Shown here piece by piece: positions 1 through 7,706 of a stretch of DNA of 64,000 nucleotides; the first letter of the stretch is position 1; every line of letters starts with the position of its first letter. The translations under genes and the position numbers were made by a program. Origin of the DNA: Ottowia sp. GTDB taxonomy: Bacteria; Pseudomonadota; Gammaproteobacteria; Burkholderiales; Burkholderiaceae_C. Where the stretch lies: assembly GCF_016703145.1 (NCBI RefSeq), contig NZ_JADJCO010000005.1, forward strand, positions 682,001-746,000, in the 5' to 3' direction. The notes beneath the pieces are model-generated. The model saw nothing but the letters and a program-made list of their open reading frames with translations. It searched no databases and had not been told where the DNA came from.

Positions 1-1460
1 CCAAGCCACGCAGCGAGCGCGAGGCATTGTTGAACGACGCTCAGGGCTTCGCCTTGTGGCTGGACAGCGTCCCCGCGGGCAAGGGGCGGCAGCTTTACCA
101 CACGCTTTGCCATGTGCTGTTCCCCGATGCTTTTGAACGCATCTTCAGCCAGGGCAACAAGTACCAGGTGGCGCGGGCGCACAAGATTTGGACTCCAGCG
201 CTGGGCGAAAGTCGCCCGGCCATGGACACCGTCCTGCTAGACCTGCGCAGGCGCCTGGAGGTACAGCACCCCGGTTCGGTGGACTACTACGAGTTGCCAG
301 TCGGCACGCTCATCAAGCAACAGGGCATCCACCCGGGCAAAGTCTGGGACAAAGCTGCCGGTGGCGATGGCGAGTCGACCAGTGCTGCCCCGCTGTCCGC
401 GCACGAGCCAGACCCGGAGTACGACGTTGAAGCCGCAACCAACGCCAAGCCGACGCTGCGCCTGGCCGACAACCTGATCCTGTACGGTCCGCCCGGCACC
501 GGCAAGACCTATGAGATGCAGGCCCGCATGAAGGCGGCCTTCGACAGGGGCGAGGATTTCGAGTTCGTGGCGTTCCATCCCAGCTACGCCTACGAGGACT
601 TTATCGGCGGCCTGCGGCCGGTGGCCGGCAAGGATGGCTCGGGCGTGGCGGTTGTCTTTCAGAAGGGTCCGTTCCTCACACTCTGTGAAAGGGCCCATGC
701 CAACCCGACACAGCAGTTCACCCTGTTCATAGACGAGATCAACCGCGCCAACGTGGCCAAGGTCTTTGGCGAGCTGATCACGCTGATCGAGCCCACCAAG
801 CGTGTGATTGCCGGAAGCAAGGCCAACGACGCAGGTGCCTGGGTCACGCTGCCAGGCCTGTCGGCACGCTTTGGCGTGCCCGACAATCTGAACCTGGTGG
901 CCACGATGAATACGGCCGACCGATCCATTGCGATGATGGACATCGCTCTTCGGCGGCGCTTCCGCTTCCAGGAATGCCCACCCGAGCCGAAGCACATCGA
1001 GCCAGCGATGGTGGGGACCATCGACCTACCTGCGTTGCTCCAGCGTATGAACGACCGGCTTGAGTACCTGCTGGATCGCGACCACGCCATCGGCCATGCC
1101 GTTTTCATGGGCATCACGTCGCTGGCCGAGTTGCAACAGGTGCTTGCGCAGCGCGTGATCCCTTTGCTCCAGGAATACTTCTTCGAGGACATGGAAAGGG
1201 TGCGCCTCGTCTTGACTGGCAACGGCAAGGAAAGCGTGTTCTTCAAATCCCGGTCGCTCTCGCCATCAGAGCTGTTTCCTGGTGCAAAACAGGCGGTAGG
1301 GACCGAGGCGCGGCCGACCTTCTCGGTAGGAGAGCCCAGCACCTGGAGCGAGGCCGACATCATGGGCCTGTACGGCGCGGTGCCGATCGTTGCGCCGCCG
1401 CCAGATTCCGCCGGCGATACCCCAGCAGAAGGTGCCGGCACCATGCAGAACGCCGGGTGA
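1..1460 (+). CDS. mcrB: McrB-type AAA+ GTPase subunit of a McrBC restriction system (5' end outside window)
   Basis: The reading frame is open to the window edge; the first in-window start would be TTG at 27, but the N-terminal domain appears to continue upstream, so the gene is treated as partial. Counting from TTG27, a Walker A motif GPPGTGKT lies at residues 154-161, a Walker B LFIDEINR near 233-240, the McrB-type sensor MNTADRS near 294-300 and an arginine-finger region ALRRRFRF near 307-314. McrB is the GTP-driven motor of the modification-dependent McrBC endonuclease; its N-terminal domain recognises the modified base. The stop at 1460 is 4 nt before the mcrC start, indicating one operon. 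The N-terminal domain differs between McrB proteins and sets specificity, so the recognised modification cannot be inferred here. Confidence 0.88.
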   Translation, partial: KPRSEREALLNDAQGFALWLDSVPAGKGRQLYHTLCHVLFPDAFERIFSQGNKYQVARAHKIWTPALGESRPAMDTVLLDLRRRLEVQHPGSVDYYELPVGTLIKQQGIHPGKVWDKAAGGDGESTSAAPLSAHEPDPEYDVEAATNAKPTLRLADNLILYGPPGTGKTYEMQARMKAAFDRGEDFEFVAFHPSYAYEDFIGGLRPVAGKDGSGVAVVFQKGPFLTLCERAHANPTQQFTLFIDEINRANVAKVFGELITLIEPTKRVIAGSKANDAGAWVTLPGLSARFGVPDNLNLVATMNTADRSIAMMDIALRRRFRFQECPPEPKHIEPAMVGTIDLPALLQRMNDRLEYLLDRDHAIGHAVFMGITSLAELQQVLAQRVIPLLQEYFFEDMERVRLVLTGNGKESVFFKSRSLSPSELFPGAKQAVGTEARPTFSVGEPSTWSEADIMGLYGAVPIVAPPPDSAGDTPAEGAGTMQNAG

Positions 1461-1464
1461 TTTG

Positions 1465-2793
1465 ATGGGCGGCCTGCGCACCGTCACCGTCCTTGAGCAT
1501 GAAGTCATCCCCATCATCGATGGTGACCAGGCGCCGGGCATGGTGGCGGACGCCGACCCGTGGCTTTCGGAATCCGAAGCGCAGGCGCTTCTCCGACTGA
1601 ACGACCTACGCAGGGGTTTTTGCCAACGGCTGTCGGGCGGCATCAAGCTCGCGCAACACTGCGGCATTGTTCGCTTGCCGACCTGCGTGGTTGAGGTGCT
1701 GCCCAAAGTCGGCATGGCGGACGCTCGAACGCCCGATGAACTGGAACGCTCGCGCGGTGCCCTACTGGCCATGCTGCACAGTGCCCGGCAGGTCGCCATC
1801 ACCAAGATCGGCTCGGTACCGCAGCAGGCCGTGCACGCGCCTCTGCTGGACATCTTCATCGAGGCCTTCCTGCATTGCGCGCGCGACCAAGCCAGGCACG
1901 GGCTGCTGAGCCGCTATGTGACCCATGCGGACGACCTTCCCGTCATCAAGGGGCGCTTCCAGGCCCACGGACACGTCCGGTGCAACCTCGCTCGACCGCA
2001 CCTTCTGCACTGCGAATACGACGAGTTCACTGCCGACAACGCCTACAACCGCGCCGTCCGTGCCACGCTGGAAGCGTGCCGCACGTGGGTCAGCAGAGCC
2101 AGCACCCAGCGCATGTGGTTCGAGACCCATGCCCGGTACGCCAGCATTTCGGCCTTGAGAATGTCGGCGGCCGATGTGGCACGCTTACCGCGCGACCGCA
2201 CGACACACCGCTACGGCCCCTTGCTGACTTGGTGCGAGTGGCTGCTGGCCATGGCCAGCCCGGCATTGAGCGCCGGGGCATCGCAGGCGCCAGGGTTGCT
2301 GTTCGACATGAACAAGCTCTTCGAGGCCCACGCTGCCAGGCTGGAGGAAGCCAGTGCGGGGATCGACCGCATCGTGCATACCCAGGGGCCGCCCCTGCAC
2401 CTGGCAACTCACGACCAGGCCGATGCGTTCCTGTTGAAGCCAGACATCACGGTCTGGCACGTCGGCCTCGACGGCGCTGCCGCCGACATAGACCGTGTAG
2501 TCGATGCGAAGTGGAAACGGTTGGACCCTCACGCTTCGGATTTCGGCGTGGATGAAGCTGATGTTTACCAACTGCTGGCCTACGCGGCGCGCTACGGGTG
2601 CACTTCGCTTGAGCTGGCTTACCCGCAGCCGGTCGGCACCGACGACTTCACGCAACCTCCCGTGTTCAAGCTCCAGGCTGCAGGTCCGCTGGGAACCGTC
2701 GCGATCACCATAAAGCTCGTTCCCCTGTGGTCGGCAGCAGCATCGGGCTCCGCCCGTGAAGCCGCCCACTTCACTGACGCGAAGGCCGCGTGA
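1465..2793 (+). CDS. mcrC: McrC-type PD-(D/E)XK nuclease subunit of McrBC
   Basis: This 442-residue protein starts at ATG1465, 4 nt after mcrB; the frame is open further upstream inside mcrB but that part lacks family character. The C-terminal half holds a PD-(D/E)XK site: Pro326-Asp327 in the LLKPDIT segment, then Asp347 and Lys349 in VVDAKWK, followed by a YQLLAYA helix typical of the McrC fold. McrC supplies DNA cleavage and activates McrB GTP hydrolysis. Adjacency and order (mcrB then mcrC) match the known two-gene system. The pair sits on the element side of the integration junction, so it is mobile-element cargo. Confidence 0.87.
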   Translation: MGGLRTVTVLEHEVIPIIDGDQAPGMVADADPWLSESEAQALLRLNDLRRGFCQRLSGGIKLAQHCGIVRLPTCVVEVLPKVGMADARTPDELERSRGALLAMLHSARQVAITKIGSVPQQAVHAPLLDIFIEAFLHCARDQARHGLLSRYVTHADDLPVIKGRFQAHGHVRCNLARPHLLHCEYDEFTADNAYNRAVRATLEACRTWVSRASTQRMWFETHARYASISALRMSAADVARLPRDRTTHRYGPLLTWCEWLLAMASPALSAGASQAPGLLFDMNKLFEAHAARLEEASAGIDRIVHTQGPPLHLATHDQADAFLLKPDITVWHVGLDGAAADIDRVVDAKWKRLDPHASDFGVDEADVYQLLAYAARYGCTSLELAYPQPVGTDDFTQPPVFKLQAAGPLGTVAITIKLVPLWSAAASGSAREAAHFTDAKAA

Positions 2794-2906
2794 CCGGACA
2801 TCCTTAGCCCAGCTGAGGCCCTGCGTGATGCTGAGTCTGCGGTGGCATCCGATCGCCACTGTGGCATGTTCGCAGGAAGGGTGCGTGAGTTTGTGCTGTC
2901 GGTATC

Positions 2907-3872
2907 TCACCGTTGGGGGCCGATGTCGATCGGCTTGGGTGTTGACGCCCGTTCAGGCGCAACCCGTTGCGGAGCAGCTGCCTGACTGATCGGCATCTCC
3001 TTGATGAACGCCGCGATGGCGCCAGCCAATATTCGGTCCGCCGGATCCCCGGACGTAGCCAGCGCCCTGCCCACATGCATCCAGGCTTCGACGGCCTGGG
3101 CTCGCGTCGCCTGCGCCGCCGCACTTGCCTTGGACCCCGGGCGCGTGGCTCTCAGGCGGCCATCCTGCCGAGCCTTCAGCCGCCACAGGGTGTCGTAGTT
3201 CCTATCGCGCCCGCGCGTCGCCTGACGAGTCGCTTCGGCTTCGATGCCCTGATCGCGCAGCTTCTCGGCGAAGGTCTCGCGCCACCGGTGCAGGTCCGCC
3301 TTGCGCGGATTGAGGCGCTTGCCGTGCCGTGATTCGGCCCGCACGCTGATGTGCACGTGCGGGTTGGCCTGGTGGTCGTGCAGCACCATCACGTACTTGT
3401 GATCCGCCAGCTCGACCATGGCGAACTCGCGCGCCGCACGCTGTACCGCCAGGGGATCGGTACCCCTCGGCATGGACAGCATGATGTTGTAGGCCTCGCG
3501 CCGGTCGCCAATGTCGTTGATGAAGGTGCCTCCATAGCGCCAGTCGTCAGCCAGTCCCTGAAGTACTGCCTTGCCGCGCGAGGTATCGCCGCGGTCGTCT
3601 TCGATGTCCAGGCGGCCGTTCTTGCTGATGTAGCGGAAGTGCGCGGCGATGGCCTTCATGCCGCGCCCACCGCCCGTGACCTTCACCATCACCTGGGGCG
3701 CCCGGCGCACCACGGTCGCCTCGATGCGCTCGCGCAAAGCGGCGGCCCGCTGCCTCGCGGCGAGCGCGCTGAGCTTGGGTTGCGGGCGGGTGTGCACGAT
3801 CCGGTTGCCCGGATAGAAGAGCCTGTCTCCCCACTGCAGCAGGACACCGTCGATGTTCTGACCCTGCGTCAT
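2907..3872 (-). CDS. Relaxase / mobilisation nuclease (VirD2/MobA-like)
   Basis: The protein has 321 residues from ATG3872. It carries a His-rich metal site (HDHQANPHVHISVRAE) followed by RLNPRKADLHRWRETFA, a layout typical of relaxases that nick oriT and stay covalently bound to the transferred strand. An upstream Tyr in the AHFRYISKNG segment is a candidate nucleophile. The start ATG overlaps the stop of the preceding gene by 4 nt (ATGA), so the two are translationally coupled. It is short for a relaxase and has no helicase or primase domain. It supports a mobilisable or conjugative element; transfer-apparatus genes are not in this window. Confidence 0.75.
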   Translation of the reverse strand: MTQGQNIDGVLLQWGDRLFYPGNRIVHTRPQPKLSALAARQRAAALRERIEATVVRRAPQVMVKVTGGGRGMKAIAAHFRYISKNGRLDIEDDRGDTSRGKAVLQGLADDWRYGGTFINDIGDRREAYNIMLSMPRGTDPLAVQRAAREFAMVELADHKYVMVLHDHQANPHVHISVRAESRHGKRLNPRKADLHRWRETFAEKLRDQGIEAEATRQATRGRDRNYDTLWRLKARQDGRLRATRPGSKASAAAQATRAQAVEAWMHVGRALATSGDPADRILAGAIAAFIKEMPISQAAAPQRVAPERASTPKPIDIGPQR

Positions 3873-4462
3873 GGCAGTGCTCCCGTGCGCGTGGTGCCGG
3901 TGCGGTGCTGATGCATGCCACTTCCCCGACGTGGCTGCAGTTCCGCCATCGCCCGAGTGAAGTAGTCCAGGTGCTCGCGCACGTCCGTGCCCAGCGTGGC
4001 CAGCATCGGCCTGTACTCCTCGGCCGGCCTGAAGGCACCTTGCCGAAGCAGCAAGACCAGGTGGCTCAGGTTGCGGCTGAAGGTGGCCAGCTCGGCACAG
4101 GACGCGATCAGCGCTCTGACAGCTTCGGCGCGGTCGCTGGCCGGCATGGGAGCGGGCTGCCCGGTCAACAGGTCGGCGACGAAGTCGCCCGGAGCTTGGC
4201 CTGCCAAACGAGCTGCAGCCAACACCGCTGAAGCATCGTCGCGGGCCATCCGCAGCGTGAGCCGCACGCGGCCCGCAGCGCGGGCTTCGAGCTGCGGAGG
4301 AGGTGCGCCGTCGATCGGCCCAGCAGGGCCCCCCAGAGCCACTGCAAGCGTCGCCCGGACCCAACCCGAGGGCGACGTACCAGCCAGCCGGGCGCGCTCG
4401 AACAGCGCGGCTTTCAGACCATGCAGATCGACGCTGAGTCGATCACGTGACGAGGGTGCCAT
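3869..4462 (-). CDS. MobC-like relaxosome accessory protein
   Basis: The predicted protein has 197 residues. The start at ATG4462 is chosen because AGGAGG lies 7 nt upstream; a longer frame reaches 4528 but its extra residues have no support. The N-terminal third (RLSVDLHGLKAALFERARL, then SGWVRATLAVAL) resembles a ribbon-helix-helix DNA-binding segment, as in MobC proteins that help relaxases open oriT. A further helical stretch (LATFSRNLSHLVLLLRQGA) is like the MobC C-terminus. It overlaps the relaxase start by 4 nt. Function is inferred from position and the N-terminal pattern, not from an exact family match. Confidence 0.6.
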   Translation of the reverse strand: MAPSSRDRLSVDLHGLKAALFERARLAGTSPSGWVRATLAVALGGPAGPIDGAPPPQLEARAAGRVRLTLRMARDDASAVLAAARLAGQAPGDFVADLLTGQPAPMPASDRAEAVRALIASCAELATFSRNLSHLVLLLRQGAFRPAEEYRPMLATLGTDVREHLDYFTRAMAELQPRRGSGMHQHRTGTTRTGALP

Positions 4463-4568
4463 ACCCGAGCCTCCTGACATGCCGTGCGTGTCAGACAACG
4501 GCGCCACCGCGCCTATCTCTGCACTCACCTACGCATTCAGTATTGGCTCGGATAGAGGCTTCAGTGCC

Positions 4569-4592
4569 GATGATTCCGAAGCCAGAATCATC
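4569..4592. promoter_or_regulatory. 24-bp interrupted palindrome, copy 1
   Basis: GATGATTC, 8-nt spacer, GAATCATC: perfect 8-bp arms. It lies 107 bp upstream of the mobC-like start. Two more sites with the same arm length, spacer length and outer GATGA...TCATC bases occur at 7210-7233 and 7674-7697, suggesting one dimeric DNA-binding protein. Confidence 0.45.
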
Positions 4593-4618
4593 GCGGGCCG
4601 GGCGAAGCGAGGGCCCCG

Positions 4619-4635
4619 TGTCAATCGGATTGACA
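4619..4635. promoter_or_regulatory. TTGTCAATC-type palindrome, copy 1 (putative ParB/KorB-like site)
   Basis: TGTCAATC-G-GATTGACA, perfect 8-bp arms around one G; one outer position of the 19-bp consensus differs (G at 4618). See the copies at 4718-4738 and 5130-5160. Confidence 0.55.
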
Positions 4636-4717
4636 AGTCGAAAGGCGAAGCGAGACCAGGCATTCGAGCCGGCCGCGAGACCCGGGGATGAAGACAGGCG
4701 GCGGGCGCCCGGTCGAC

Positions 4718-4738
4718 GTTGTCAATCGGATTGACAAC
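4718..4738. promoter_or_regulatory. TTGTCAATC-type palindrome, copy 2
   Basis: Perfect 10-bp arms around a central G (4728), containing TTGTCAATC-G-GATTGACAA. It lies downstream of the frameshifted DNA-binding-protein gene and upstream of the mobilisation operon. Confidence 0.6.
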
Positions 4739-4778
4739 TCGGCGCGGGCCAGGCTGCCGCATCAATGCCGGCCGAGGG

Positions 4779-5068
4779 TCACTCGCGCGTTTTGAGCGGC
4801 TTCGACAGGCGGGATCGCGCGTCGTCCAGCTTGCTCTGCAGACCGGCGACGACCACATCGGCATCGACGTAGTCACCCCTGCGCTTGGCCTCGTCTCGCG
4901 AGCGCAGGCCACGGGCAATGAAGTCGGCCTGCACTCGCCGACGCTCGACGGCGGCGCGCACCGCAGCCTCGACGAACTCCGACAGGCTCTCGCCGTCGCC
5001 GAGCACCGATTCGACCTCGGCCAAGAACTCGGTTCGACAGGAAAGGATGGGATGCTGGCGCTCTTCAT
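4779..5068 (-). pseudogene. Small ribbon-helix-helix-like protein (YlcI/YnfO or ParD type) with a 1-nt frameshift
   Basis: Two frames must be joined to give a normal protein. From ATG5068 the first frame reads MKSASIPSFPVEP, the expected start of this small family; the second frame continues FLAEVESVLGDGESLSEFVEAAV and then a helical basic tail to the stop at 4779. The switch falls near 5030, where one G is missing from what would be CCGGAG. Joined, the product would be about 96 residues. Such proteins bind DNA as dimers and often act as antitoxins; no toxin gene is visible next to it. The frameshift may be real or an assembly error. In the single-frame reading only a TTG at 5024 could start the 81-residue C-terminal part. 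Confidence 0.6.
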
Positions 5069-5129
5069 GGCTACAAGGTATCGCAGCTACGCCACACGGT
5101 CTAGCCAGGAAACGACACGGCGGACCATG

Positions 5130-5160
5130 CCGATCTTGTCAATCCGATTGACAAGATCGG
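5130..5160. promoter_or_regulatory. TTGTCAATC-type palindrome, copy 3 (31-bp perfect palindrome)
   Basis: Perfect 15-bp arms around the central C at 5145, containing TTGTCAATC-C-GATTGACAA. It lies 10 bp beyond the parB stop codon and upstream of the small DNA-binding-protein gene. It is the longest of the three copies. Confidence 0.62.
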
Positions 5161-5170
5161 CGCCCACGCG

Positions 5171-6154
5171 TCACCCACCGACGAACCCCAGCAGCTTCAG
5201 CGAGGCCACGGGAGCTAGCCGTCGGGGGCCGCCCGTCAACGGGCGCACGTACATGCAGCCTGCGTGGTCGGGGACCACCGACACCACCAGCTGGTAGTCA
5301 TGACCCTCGAACTCCACGTGGACGCGTTGATCGGACCTGATGGGAGCATCGGGGGATACCGGGCGGGTAGAGACGCCGCGAGGGTCAGCCGGTGATGCAT
5401 GGCCCCTCGGCGGCGCCTGCGTGGCTGCATCTGCCCCTGGAGCGTCGTCGGCCGCGCCGGTCGGCTGCGCGGCGGTGCCCGCAGGCGCAGGCACGAGTGC
5501 CGTGCGGCGTTCCAGCGTTGTACGAAACTCTGCCAGCCGGTCTCGGGTGATCGTGGGTTGCTGAGCTGCCCAGGCCTCCACCGCATCGCCATGCTCGCCA
5601 TGCAGGCGCCGAAGGTCGTAGAGCTCGTTGGTTCCTCGGCACCGGCCCTCTCGGTAGGCCTGGAGCAGCCAGTCCGGCGGCTCGATCAGTGCCGTGGCAA
5701 GGGTTACCCACTGCCGGCTCTTGCCGAGCCGCTTGGCGATCTCGGCCTGGTTGTCGCCCAGCGCGATCCGCTTCTGGACGAAGAGCGCCAGCTCGAGCGG
5801 CCTTAGGCCTTCGCGCTGCTCGTTCTCGATCACCTGGTCGTAGCTGTCGGCCGTGGTGTCGATGAAGGCCGGGATCTCTGCCATGCCAGCCATCTTCGAC
5901 GCGCGCAGTCGGCGGGCGCCGAAGTTGAGCATCCAGCGCCCCGGCGCCTGCAGGCTCGGCCGCACTGAGATCGGCTGACGCACACCTCGGGCTCGGATGG
6001 TCTCGGCCAGGTCTTCGAGACGGTTGTCCTCGAACTCACGGCGCGGTTGCTCCGGGTCCTCGTCGATCGATGCCACGGGCAACATCAGCGGCTGGCCTGT
6101 GTTCTCCAGGGTCGGCGCGTCGAGCGCCGCCAGGTCGTCAAGCTGCAGCGGCAT
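5171..6154 (-). CDS. parB: ParB/KorB-family DNA-binding partition protein
   Basis: The protein has 327 residues. The N-terminal ParB nuclease-like fold shows LMLPVASIDEDPEQPRREF, then GVRQPISVRP and GARRLRASKMAG; a central helix-turn-helix reads DNQAEIAKRLGKSRQWVT; an Ala/Pro-rich linker follows; and the last 60 residues form a small beta-rich domain (VHVEFEGHDYQLVVSV through SLKLLGF) like the SH3-fold C-terminus of KorB. The start overlaps parA by 17 nt, as in IncC-KorB pairs. It should bind a palindromic site on the element for segregation and/or repression; the nearby TTGTCAATC-S-GATTGACAA palindromes are the obvious candidates, inferred from position only. Confidence 0.85.
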   Translation of the reverse strand: MPLQLDDLAALDAPTLENTGQPLMLPVASIDEDPEQPRREFEDNRLEDLAETIRARGVRQPISVRPSLQAPGRWMLNFGARRLRASKMAGMAEIPAFIDTTADSYDQVIENEQREGLRPLELALFVQKRIALGDNQAEIAKRLGKSRQWVTLATALIEPPDWLLQAYREGRCRGTNELYDLRRLHGEHGDAVEAWAAQQPTITRDRLAEFRTTLERRTALVPAPAGTAAQPTGAADDAPGADAATQAPPRGHASPADPRGVSTRPVSPDAPIRSDQRVHVEFEGHDYQLVVSVVPDHAGCMYVRPLTGGPRRLAPVASLKLLGFVGG

Positions 6155-6968
6155 GGTTCGCCTCCGCGGTCTTTGCGGGCGCCATCACGATGTCGCCAAT
6201 ACGCTGCAGGCTCGGCTCGATCTCACGCCAGGCATCACGTGCCGCCGTCTTCTTCATCTCCCACAGCACGGCACCCTCGGCCTGAGCCTCGGCGATGCAC
6301 GAACGGCGCGGCATCGAGGCGAAGTCGCCCGGCCCGTCGCCAATGCGGATCATCAGCGGGTGGTACTGCTGGACGACCTGCAGGAAGTTCGCCTTCTGGA
6401 ACGGTGTCGGCTCGACCAGCGTCGGCAACAAGCCGATCAGCACGAGCTTCGAGTTCAGAACCGCCTTGATCTTGCGAAGGCCGACCCGCTCGTGGTTGAG
6501 CAGTCCGCTGACGCCGTCCATCGCCTCCTGGTTCAGCTGGATCGGCGAGAGTACGAAGTCAGCCGAGGCCAGCGCCGCGATCACGCGGATGTCGGGGTTT
6601 GGGTTGGTGTCGACCACGCACACGTCGAACGCGCCGTCCACAGCCGCGAGAAAACTGCGGAAGTTTCGAGCGAACGGCGTGTGCTGGGCGGGCTGCCGCT
6701 CCAGCCCGAGCAGCGCCCGGTCGCCTGGCACCAGCACGAAGGGCTGGGCCGGCACTGCCGGCGCGGTTCCGGTCATCAGCGCATCGGCGCCGAAGGCCGC
6801 AGGCGCAGCGCGGCCGGACAGGCGCAGCGGCTTGGTGAAGTTGCCCTGGTGGTCCAGGTCGATGGCCAACACCCGCTGACCACGGTGTGCCAGGTGGTGG
6901 GCGAGCAGCGTGGCGACGGCGCTCTTGCCGACACCGCCCTTCTGATTGCACAGCACCAGTGTCTTCAT
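6138..6968 (-). CDS. parA: ParA-family partition ATPase
   Basis: The start at ATG6968 has GGAGG 7 nt upstream and gives 276 residues. A deviant Walker A motif KGGVGKS occupies residues 10-16, followed by VLAIDLDHQGN (Walker A') and DVCVVDTNPNPD (Walker B region), the standard ParA set. There is no N-terminal helix-turn-helix, so repression, if any, would come from ParB. It is the ATPase partner that positions DNA or stabilises the element after excision. A 284-bp leader upstream carries one copy of the 24-bp interrupted palindrome. Confidence 0.88.
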   Translation of the reverse strand: MKTLVLCNQKGGVGKSAVATLLAHHLAHRGQRVLAIDLDHQGNFTKPLRLSGRAAPAAFGADALMTGTAPAVPAQPFVLVPGDRALLGLERQPAQHTPFARNFRSFLAAVDGAFDVCVVDTNPNPDIRVIAALASADFVLSPIQLNQEAMDGVSGLLNHERVGLRKIKAVLNSKLVLIGLLPTLVEPTPFQKANFLQVVQQYHPLMIRIGDGPGDFASMPRRSCIAEAQAEGAVLWEMKKTAARDAWREIEPSLQRIGDIVMAPAKTAEANHAAAA

Positions 6969-7209
6969 CGGGATACCTCCTGCCCATGCGTTTGGGAATG
7001 CGGGCACAGGGCACCGGCCCGCCAGGTGGGCGCGCCTTGGCAGTAGGTGGTGCCAGGTCAGCCCGGCTGCCGGCCCTCGATGGGCCGCCGCCGGGCCGCG
7101 CGAGCCGGCCGAAACGAAGTGGAGGCCGGCGAGCGCGCGGCTTGTTGCAGACACGCACCGACGCGAACGCGCCAGGCCCATGGTCGGGCCACTGCAGGGC
7201 TGCAGCAGC

Positions 7210-7233
7210 GATGAATCTCAGCGAAGAATCATC
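7210..7233. promoter_or_regulatory. 24-bp interrupted palindrome, copy 2
   Basis: GATGAATC, 8-nt spacer, GAATCATC: seven of eight arm positions pair. It lies in the leader upstream of parA and 20 bp past the stop of the next gene, sharing spacing and outer bases with copies at 4569 and 7674. Confidence 0.4.
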
Positions 7234-7252
7234 GATCTCGAGCGGCGCTGGA

Positions 7253-7606
7253 TCATTCGCCTTCAGGCCAGTGCAGGCCCCAGCGGTCGATGACGGCGCG
7301 CACGCGGGAGTCACCGTCCTGGATCAGCGTGTGCAGGTCGGCACGGCCCCAGCGCAGCGCGTCGAGGCAGCACAGCATGTCGTTGCTGATGGAGATGTCG
7401 ACGGCGCGCAGTTCGAAGAGGTCGAATTGGAAGGCCTGGCCGTTGTACGTCGCGGCCAGGAAGCGCGCGATGCGCGGGATCTGGCCGGAGTCACGCTCCT
7501 CGGCCAGCATCAGCAGGCGCGCGAATGCCTGGGCACCTGCCTGCGTCGCTTGACGCGACAGCGCATCGCACGCGGCAATCTCGGCATCGATGGTGTCGTG
7601 GCCCAT
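7253..7606 (-). CDS. Conserved small protein of integrative elements (DUF7673-like)
   Basis: The protein has 117 residues from ATG7606, with a GAGGAG ribosome-binding site 6 nt upstream. It is acidic, mostly helical (ACDALSRQATQAGAQAFARLL) with a central aromatic segment (RFLAATYNGQAFQFDLFELR) and a C-terminal RVRAVIDRWGLHW. I recall similar proteins (DUF7673) between parA and DUF932 genes in proteobacterial integrative elements; this match is from memory. There is no catalytic motif. It belongs to the element backbone; the function is unknown. Confidence 0.6.
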   Translation of the reverse strand: MGHDTIDAEIAACDALSRQATQAGAQAFARLLMLAEERDSGQIPRIARFLAATYNGQAFQFDLFELRAVDISISNDMLCCLDALRWGRADLHTLIQDGDSRVRAVIDRWGLHWPEGE

Positions 7607-7673
7607 GTGAGGCTCCTCGGGTGCGTGTGGGACAGCCGGCCCGATCGTCGGGCCGGCCGACGGCGCCGGAGGC

Positions 7674-7697
7674 GATGACTTTCAAGCAAAAGTCATC
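7674..7697. promoter_or_regulatory. 24-bp interrupted palindrome, copy 3
   Basis: GATGACTT, 8-nt spacer, AAGTCATC (arms extend to 9 bp inward). It lies between the DUF932 stop and the start of the 117-residue protein. With no T-run on the minus strand after it, it looks more like an operator or processing hairpin than an intrinsic terminator. Confidence 0.42.
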
Positions 7698-7706
7698 ACC
7701 CGCCGG

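Larger units (their letters stand above)
4463..4778. other. Gene-free control region upstream of the mobilisation genes
   Basis: This stretch of 316 bases between mobC-like and the next gene has no convincing coding frame. It holds one 24-bp interrupted palindrome and two of the three TTGTCAATC-type palindromes listed separately. Its place directly upstream of the relaxase operon makes it the best candidate in this window for oriT or for the operon promoter, but no nick-site consensus could be recognised with confidence. Confidence 0.4.

Noticed and set aside
4515..4545. IncP-type oriT nick core (TATCTCTGC near 4514)
   Set aside because: It resembles TATCCTGC only with an insertion, and no flanking inverted repeat of the expected spacing was found.
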